This document shows, piece after piece, positions 59,176 to 64,000 of a DNA stretch of 64,000 nt. The notes beneath the pieces were generated by a model, which saw only the letters and a list, made by a program, of their open reading frames with translations, was not told the DNA's origin and did no database searches. This DNA is from Paracoccus denitrificans (lineage in GTDB: Bacteria; Pseudomonadota; Alphaproteobacteria; Rhodobacterales; Rhodobacteraceae), in the NCBI RefSeq assembly GCF_900100045.1, contig NZ_FNEA01000005.1, positions 124,001-188,000 of the forward strand, written 5' to 3'. The position numbers and the translations under genes were made by a program. How positions within the stretch are numbered: position 1 is the first letter of the stretch; the number at the start of each line of letters is the position of its first letter.

Positions 59176-60175
59176 GTTCGGGGCGAAAGTCCCGGGGGAT
59201 GGTATCGCGGCCCTCAAGGATCAGGTCGGCCAGCATCCCGGCACAGGCTGGCGCCATCGCCAGGCCGATCTTGAAGCCGCCGTTGGCGACGTAATGGCCG
59301 GGCCGTCCCGGCCAAGGGCCGACCAGCGGCGCACGGGATGCGGCGCGCGGCCGGATGCCGGCCCAGCGGTCGACCACCGGCGCGTCCCGCAGCACCGGGC
59401 AAAGCGCGCGGGCCTTGTCGATCAGCGCCTCCAACTGGCCGTCCGTGCCCAGATCCGCCACATCGCGCTCGGAGGTCGAGCCGATGGCCACCGTCCCGTC
59501 GGCATGGGGCACGACATGCAGGCCGTCGGCAAAGGCCTGCGGCGCGTCGGGCAGGTCCATCGCCAGGAGCGCCGACTGGCCCTTGATGCCATTGCCGCCG
59601 AAGGGCGCAAGCCCCGCCACCCCGGTCGCCCAGATCGCGGGCGTATCGGGCGCGGCCTGCCCCTCGACGATCTCGCCGCCTTGGGCGCGGATCGCAGCCG
59701 CCAGCGCCGCACCGGCGCGGCGCGGGCTGATCCGCGCGGTCAGCCGATCCACCAGCCAGAGCCCCGAGGCCGAGGCCGGCACCAGCGGCCCCAGCGGCGC
59801 ATCGGTCAGTTCCATCCCCGCCCATGCCGGCCAATGCGCCTGGGCGGCCTCGACGCGCTCGGCCATGCGCGCCTGGGCACCCTCGGGCACGGGCTGGATG
59901 CGGCCGGTGCGGGCATAGCCGGGATCGACGCCCCCCGCCGCCCCGACCTCGGCCCACCAGCCGGCTGCCGCGATCAGGGCGTCCATCTGCACCTGCTTCT
60001 TGGCGTTCCAGTTTTCCGGTGCGTGCGGGGCCAGCGCGCCGACATGGCCGCCCGAGGCGCCGGCGCCGATCCGCACCGCCTCGAACAGCCGCACCTTCCG
60101 GCCGCGCCGCGTCAATTCCCACGCGCAGGCAAGGCCGAAGATCCCGCCGCCCGCCACCGTGATTTCGCTTGCCAT
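59159..60175 (-). CDS. FAD-dependent oxidoreductase, MnmC-oxidase-like
   Basis: 338 aa DAO-fold enzyme. The FAD motif EITVAGGGIFGLACAWELTR, GAGASGGHVGALAPHAPENW, WATGVAGLAPFGGNGIKGQS and the C-terminal HYVANGGFKIGLAMAPACAG resemble the oxidase half of MnmC and glycine/D-amino-acid oxidases. It is divergent from mnmD with 47 bp between, so it is probably the separate MnmC oxidase that turns cmnm5U into nm5U in tRNA. Overlaps nnrU tail to tail. Confidence 0.82.
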   Translation of the reverse strand: MASEITVAGGGIFGLACAWELTRRGRKVRLFEAVRIGAGASGGHVGALAPHAPENWNAKKQVQMDALIAAAGWWAEVGAAGGVDPGYARTGRIQPVPEGAQARMAERVEAAQAHWPAWAGMELTDAPLGPLVPASASGLWLVDRLTARISPRRAGAALAAAIRAQGGEIVEGQAAPDTPAIWATGVAGLAPFGGNGIKGQSALLAMDLPDAPQAFADGLHVVPHADGTVAIGSTSERDVADLGTDGQLEALIDKARALCPVLRDAPVVDRWAGIRPRAASRAPLVGPWPGRPGHYVANGGFKIGLAMAPACAGMLADLILEGRDTIPRDFRPELRAGG

Positions 60176-60222
60176 CTGGTCCCTTTCGCCGCATCTGCCG
60201 CTGCAAAGAGGAGTTAGCGCGA

Positions 60223-60879
60223 ATGCAGCGGCCCGACCAGAGCAGCGCCGATCTGGACTGGCGCGACGAGGCGATCCCCGTCTCGCGCCGTTTCGACGAC
60301 CCCTATTTCAGCCTGAACGGCGGGCTGGACGAGACGCGCCATGTCTTCCTGGCCGGCAACGACCTGCCCCAGCGGCTGCAGCCCGGCTTTCATGTCGCGG
60401 AACTGGGCTTCGGCACCGGGCTGAACCTGCTGGCGCTGGCGCAAATCGCCATGGTGCCGATCCGCTTCACCAGTTTCGAAGCCTTCCCGATGAGCGTCGC
60501 AGAGCTTGCGCGCGCCCATGCCGCCTTTCCCGAACTGGAACCGCTGGCGCGGCAGTTGCGCGACGAATGGCCGCAACGGCGCTTCACCCTGGGCACGGTC
60601 GCGGCCGAGATCGTCGAGGCCGACGCCCGCGAGGCGCTGCCCCGCTGGGATGGCCGCGCCGATGCCTGGTTCCTCGACGGTTTCTCGCCCGCCAAGAACC
60701 CCGAGCTTTGGGGCGAGGCGCTGATGGCCGAGGTGGCGGCCCATACCACGCCCGGCGGCACGTTCGCGACCTATACTGCGGCGGGCCACGTGCGGCGGGC
60801 GCTGGCGGCGGCGGGCTTCACGGTCAGCCGCGCCCCGGGCTTCGCCGGCAAGCGCCACATGAGCCGCGGCCGGCTCTAG
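60223..60879 (+). CDS. mnmD: tRNA 5-aminomethyl-2-thiouridine methyltransferase (stand-alone MnmD)
   Basis: 218 aa. ADLDWRDEAIPVSRRFDDPY, ETRHVFLAGNDLPQRL, VAELGFGTGLNLLALAQI (SAM motif) and AWFLDGFSPAKNPELWGEAL are the MnmC methyltransferase-domain signatures. It makes mnm5U at the wobble position. In E. coli this domain is fused to the oxidase; here the two are divergent neighbours. AGAGGAG lies nine bases upstream of the ATG. Confidence 0.93.
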   Translation: MQRPDQSSADLDWRDEAIPVSRRFDDPYFSLNGGLDETRHVFLAGNDLPQRLQPGFHVAELGFGTGLNLLALAQIAMVPIRFTSFEAFPMSVAELARAHAAFPELEPLARQLRDEWPQRRFTLGTVAAEIVEADAREALPRWDGRADAWFLDGFSPAKNPELWGEALMAEVAAHTTPGGTFATYTAAGHVRRALAAAGFTVSRAPGFAGKRHMSRGRL

Positions 60880-61592
60880 CGCCGCACCCGCGGGACGCGC
60901 GAGGGGGCATAGGTCGGTGCATGCGGCGGCCGGCCATGGGTGCGCGACCAGAAGCCCGGCCCGCCCCGGCGCAGAAAGACCGGCACAGCCAGGACGACCC
61001 CGGCCAGGAAACCGGCGGCATGGGCGACATAGGCCACGCCGTCATCGACCACGATGGCGCTCGACAAAAGCTGGATGCCGAACCAGGCCAGCAGCAGCAC
61101 CCAGGCCGGCATGGTAAAGCGGCGGATGATGACGAAGATGATGGCGATCACGTCGACGCGCGCACGCGGAAACATCAACAGATAGCCGCCCATCACCCCG
61201 GCGATGGCGCCCGAGGCACCGACCATGGGGATGTCGCTCATCGGGTCGGTGGCGAACTGGCCCGCCGCCGCCGCCAACCCGCAGGCGAGGTAGAAGACCA
61301 GAAAGCCGAGCCGGCCCATCTGGTCCTCCAGATTGTCGCCAAAGACCCACAGGAACAGCATGTTGCCGGCAAGATGCAGGATCCCGGCATGCAGGAACAT
61401 ATGCGTCGCCAACCCCCACAGCCAGTCGCCATGCGCGACGGCCACGGGATAAAGCGCCAGCCGGTGCCACAACTCGACCTGCCCGCCCGCCCAGGGCATG
61501 GTGATCAGGAACATCGCCACGTTCAGCACGATCAGCGCATGGGTGACATAGGGCGTGCGCTCGGAGGGATTGTGGTCGCGGATCGGGAACAT
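60876..61592 (-). CDS. Rhomboid family intramembrane serine protease
   Basis: 238 aa, six or more helices. The loop HMFLHAGILHLAGNMLFLWV, then GDNLEDQMGRLGFLVFYLAC, and VGASGAIAGVMGGYLLMFPR (catalytic Ser in GASG) and AHAAGFLAGVVLA (catalytic His) show the Ser-His dyad. The C-terminus is Pro/Arg-rich. The ATG at 61592 is preferred; an in-frame ATG at 61610 is possible. Its stop and that of mnmD overlap in opposite directions. Confidence 0.93.
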   Translation of the reverse strand: MFPIRDHNPSERTPYVTHALIVLNVAMFLITMPWAGGQVELWHRLALYPVAVAHGDWLWGLATHMFLHAGILHLAGNMLFLWVFGDNLEDQMGRLGFLVFYLACGLAAAAGQFATDPMSDIPMVGASGAIAGVMGGYLLMFPRARVDVIAIIFVIIRRFTMPAWVLLLAWFGIQLLSSAIVVDDGVAYVAHAAGFLAGVVLAVPVFLRRGGPGFWSRTHGRPPHAPTYAPSRVPRVRR

Positions 61593-61696
61593 GGCCACAG
61601 CCTGAAGCATCGCATGGGCGCGCGCAAGCGGGCCTGTTCGGATCGGCGGGCCGCGTATAGCATCGGCACCGAATCGCATCGAGAAGGGGCCCAGGG

Positions 61697-62965
61697 ATGA
61701 CCAGCCTGACCGACCGCAAGAACGCCGCCATCTCGCGCGGCGTCGGCATGACCACGCAGATCTATGCCGAACGCGCCGAGAATGCCGAGATCTGGGACAA
61801 GGATGGCAACCGCTATATCGACTTCGCCGCCGGCATCGCCGTGGTCAATACCGGCCACCGCCATCCGCGCGTCGTCGAGGCAGTCAAGGCGCAGCTCGAC
61901 CGCTTCACCCATACCTGCCACCAGGTCGTGCCCTATGAGAACTACGTCGCGCTGGCCGAACGGCTGAACCGGCTCGTCCCCGGCAACGGCCCGAAAAAGA
62001 CCGCCTTCTACACCACCGGCGCCGAGGCGGTCGAGAACGCGGTCAAGATCGCCCGCCACCATACCGGCCGCGCCGGCATCATCGCCTTTGCCGGCGGCTT
62101 TCACGGCCGCACCTTCCTGGGCATGTCGCTGACCGGCAAGGTCCAGCCCTACAAGGCCGGGTTCGGGCCGATGATGAACGACATCTGGCACCTGCCCTTC
62201 CCCAACGCATTGCACGGCGTGACGGCGGACGAGGCGCTGGCCGCACTCGACCGGCTGTTCAAGGCCGATATCGACCCCTCGCGCGTCGCCGCCATCATCG
62301 TCGAGCCGGTGCAGGGCGAGGGCGGCTTCTACGAGGCGCCGCCGGGCTTCATGCAGCGCCTGCGCCAGATCTGCGACCAGTATTCCATCCTGCTGATCGC
62401 CGACGAGGTGCAGACCGGCTTTGCCCGCACCGGCAAGCTGTTCGCCATGGAGCATCACGGCGTGGCGGCCGACCTGACCACCATGGCCAAGGGGCTGGGC
62501 GGCGGGCTGCCGATCAGTGCCGTCACCGGCCGCGCCGATGTCATGGACAGCCCCGCACCCGGGGGACTGGGCGGCACCTATGCCGGCAATCCGCTGGCCG
62601 TCGCCGCTGCCCATGCCGTTCTGGACGTGATCGAGGACGAAGGGCTTTGCGAACGCGCCACCCGCCTCGGCCAGCGGCTGAAGCAGCGCCTGGCCGGCAT
62701 CGCCGAAACTGTTCCCGAGATCGTCGACATCCGCGGCCCCGGCTTCATGAACGCGGTCGAGTTCAACACCGCCGGCAGCGACAAGCCCAGCGCCGATTTC
62801 GCCAACCGCGTGCGGGAAGAGGCGCTCAAGCGCAACCTGATCCTGCTGACCTGCGGCGTCCACGGCAACGTGATCCGCTTCCTCGCGCCGCTGACCATCC
62901 AGGACACGGTCTTCGACGAGGCGCTCGACATCCTCGAGGACTCGATCCAGGCCGCCCGCAACTGA
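61697..62965 (+). CDS. gabT: 4-aminobutyrate aminotransferase
   Basis: 422 aa class-III PLP transaminase. YIDFAAGIAVVNTGHRHPRV, FYTTGAEAVENAVKIARHHT, IAFAGGFHGRTFLGMSLTGK, LLIADEVQTGFARTGKLFAM and the PLP lysine in DLTTMAKGLGGGLPISAV identify GabT. It converts GABA and 2-oxoglutarate to succinate semialdehyde and glutamate. No gabD is visible, so related substrates (5-aminovalerate, ornithine-type) remain possible. Confidence 0.92.
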   Translation: MTSLTDRKNAAISRGVGMTTQIYAERAENAEIWDKDGNRYIDFAAGIAVVNTGHRHPRVVEAVKAQLDRFTHTCHQVVPYENYVALAERLNRLVPGNGPKKTAFYTTGAEAVENAVKIARHHTGRAGIIAFAGGFHGRTFLGMSLTGKVQPYKAGFGPMMNDIWHLPFPNALHGVTADEALAALDRLFKADIDPSRVAAIIVEPVQGEGGFYEAPPGFMQRLRQICDQYSILLIADEVQTGFARTGKLFAMEHHGVAADLTTMAKGLGGGLPISAVTGRADVMDSPAPGGLGGTYAGNPLAVAAAHAVLDVIEDEGLCERATRLGQRLKQRLAGIAETVPEIVDIRGPGFMNAVEFNTAGSDKPSADFANRVREEALKRNLILLTCGVHGNVIRFLAPLTIQDTVFDEALDILEDSIQAARN

Positions 62966-62974
62966 ACGCGCGCT

Positions 62975-63000
62975 TTCGCCGTTCCGCAAATACTCCTGCA
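62975..63000 (-). repeat. GTATTTGG intergenic repeat, copy 2
   Basis: Reads TGCAGGAGTATTTGCGGAAC then GGCGAAAG on the minus strand, just after the gabT stop, opposite in direction to copy 3. Confidence 0.45.
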
Positions 63001-63020
63001 GCCGTGCGCGTGGGAAGCGT

Positions 63021-63046
63021 CGCTTGGGTATTTGGAAAACGGAAAG
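63021..63046 (+). repeat. GTATTTGG intergenic repeat, copy 3
   Basis: CGCTTGGGTATTTGG then AAAACGGAAAG. It is the closest relative of copy 1. Confidence 0.55.
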
Positions 63047-63123
63047 AGCCGCCACGCAAACCGCGGCGCGCCCGACGCTTCTTCGTCCCCACGATACCAA
63101 TGCGGCAGCGCGGCCAGCACCGT

Positions 63124-63151
63124 CGCATGGGTTATTCGAGCAACAGAAAAG
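63124..63151 (+). repeat. GTATTTGG intergenic repeat, copy 4 (diverged)
   Basis: CGCATGGGTTATTCGAG then CAACAGAAAAG, immediately before the hairpin at 63160-63194. Confidence 0.45.
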
Positions 63152-63159
63152 GCGCGAAG

Positions 63160-63194
63160 GCCCGGCCCCGGATCCTGGCGAAACCGGGCCGGGC
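63160..63194. terminator. Hairpin between converging gabT and accA
   Basis: GCCCGGCCC (63160-63168) and GGGCCGGGC (63186-63194) form a perfect 9-bp stem with a 17-base loop. Read on the minus strand it is followed by CTTCGCGCCTTTT, so it could end accA transcription; on the + strand a pyrimidine-rich tail follows. Confidence 0.5.
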
Positions 63195-63209
63195 AGCGTC
63201 GTTCGTCTT

Positions 63210-63235
63210 ATTTCCGTTTCTTAAATACCCATGCG
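63210..63235 (-). repeat. GTATTTGG intergenic repeat, copy 5
   Basis: On the minus strand it reads CGCATGGGTATTTAAGAAAC then GGAAA, right after the accA stop. Confidence 0.55.
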
Positions 63236-63252
63236 AGGGCGCGGCTGGGCGC

Positions 63253-64000
63253 TCAGCCCAAGGCCTTCGAGCCCATGGCCAGGAATTTCTGCCGGCGATC
63301 CTTGATCAGTTCGGCGGGCTTCTTGCCGGCCAGCTCGCCCAGCATGGCGGCAATCGCCTCGCCCACCGCCGCGATGGCCTCGGCGGGCGCGCGTTGCGCG
63401 CCGCCCACCGGCTCGGAAATGATGCGGTCGATCACCTCCAGCTTCTTCAGGTCCTGCGCGGTCAGCTTCAGCGCATGGGCCGCCTCGCGCATCTTCTCGG
63501 CATCCTTCCACAGGATCGAGGCGCAGCCCTCGGGCGAGATCACCGAATAGATCGAATGTTCCAGCATCGCGATGCGGTTCGCGGTGGCAAAGGCCACGGC
63601 CCCGCCCGAGCCGCCCTCGCCGATCACGACCGAGACCAGCGGCACGCTGATCTGCAGGCATTTCTCGGTCGAGCGGGCAATGGCCTCGGATTGGCCGCGT
63701 TCCTCGGCGCCCTTGCCGGGATAGGCGCCGGGCGTGTCGACCAGGGTGATCACCGGCAGGCGGAAGCGGTCGGCGACATCCATCAGCCGGATCGCCTTGC
63801 GATAGCCCTCGGGCCGGGCCATGCCGAAATTGTGAAAGATGCGCGACTTGGTGTCGTTGCCCTTTTCATGGCCGATGACGACGCAGGGCTGGTCCTTGAA
63901 CCGCGCCAGCCCGCCCATGACCGCATGATCCTCGCCAAAGGCACGGTCGCCGGCCAGGGGGGTGTATTCGGTGAAAAGCGCCTCGACGTAATCGCGGCAA
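63253..64000 (-). CDS. accA: Acetyl-CoA carboxylase carboxyltransferase subunit alpha (5' end outside window)
   Basis: About 249 C-terminal residues are visible. [60 protein letters not shown] and [20 protein letters not shown], then [20 protein letters not shown], are AccA hallmarks. The frame continues to the window edge ([20 protein letters not shown]), so the first 70 or so residues are missing. With AccD it transfers the carboxyl group from biotin to acetyl-CoA in fatty acid synthesis. Confidence 0.97.
   Translation of the reverse strand, partial: CRDYVEALFTEYTPLAGDRAFGEDHAVMGGLARFKDQPCVVIGHEKGNDTKSRIFHNFGMARPEGYRKAIRLMDVADRFRLPVITLVDTPGAYPGKGAEERGQSEAIARSTEKCLQISVPLVSVVIGEGGSGGAVAFATANRIAMLEHSIYSVISPEGCASILWKDAEKMREAAHALKLTAQDLKKLEVIDRIISEPVGGAQRAPAEAIAAVGEAIAAMLGELAGKKPAELIKDRRQKFLAMGSKALG

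Overview
This window looks like chromosomal DNA of an alphaproteobacterium of the Rhodobacteraceae, most likely a Paracoccus. It is very GC-rich and gene-dense, with many ATGA stop/start overlaps. The bc1 operon (petABC) encodes a cytochrome c1 with a long Ala/Glu/Pro-rich acidic insert, and the Rieske protein starts [11 protein letters not shown]. As I recall, both features match Paracoccus denitrificans, but other positions differ, so I would not name the species.

Layout. 1-3021 is core: rpmI (cut by the window edge), a small membrane protein, pyruvate kinase and a divergent N-formylglutamate amidohydrolase. 3022-8146 is a decayed accessory island: small orphan genes, an Arc-type regulator with a tiny lipoprotein, an A+T-richer alpha/beta-hydrolase-TPR gene and a frameshifted tyrosine-recombinase gene. 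The recombinase frame ends inside the 3' end of a tRNA with a CAU anticodon (8141-8216). 8388-15071 holds choline-binding protein and choline sulfatase genes, a DUF1269 protein, MtgA, a GST, QueG and a DMT permease.

15084-26267 is the most coherent accessory system: a surface-glycan locus. One strand carries cysQ, kdsB, a GT2, galU, galE, a GT4, a GT2-like enzyme, a GT14-type enzyme and a sulfotransferase that appears to be a tandem duplication. A Kps/Wzm-type ABC-2 permease is divergent. Precursor supply (GalU, GalE, KdsB), assembly, sulfation and PAP removal (CysQ) sit together, which suggests a sulfated exported polysaccharide.

26377-36707 is core: dnaK-dnaJ with a sigma32-like promoter, radC, petABC with a clear terminator, a PfkB kinase, an S49 peptidase, a 36-residue peptide and a PTR1/FolM-like SDR. 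The 36708-37008 gap is A+T-rich, carries a perfect DnaA box and an unusual density of GANTC sites, and precedes uvrC. 38893-43142 has an NTF2-like protein and an Mla-type lipid transport operon. 43586-51371 has metR/metF with a candidate operator, a DUF2235 hydrolase, ornithine-type decarboxylase with a divergent Lrp regulator, rsmD, a ferredoxin-reductase-like enzyme, peroxiredoxin and HxlR. 51460-53883 has DUF1428, a frameshifted two-domain VOC gene, YceI and a GST. 54174-64000 has valS, a CbiX-like/DUF4202 pair, NnrU, a split MnmC pair (FAD oxidase and MnmD), a rhomboid protease, gabT and accA (cut by the window edge).

All calls come from reading the sequence and remembered family knowledge; no database search was run. 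Starts were chosen by Shine-Dalgarno spacing, operon overlap and family N-termini.
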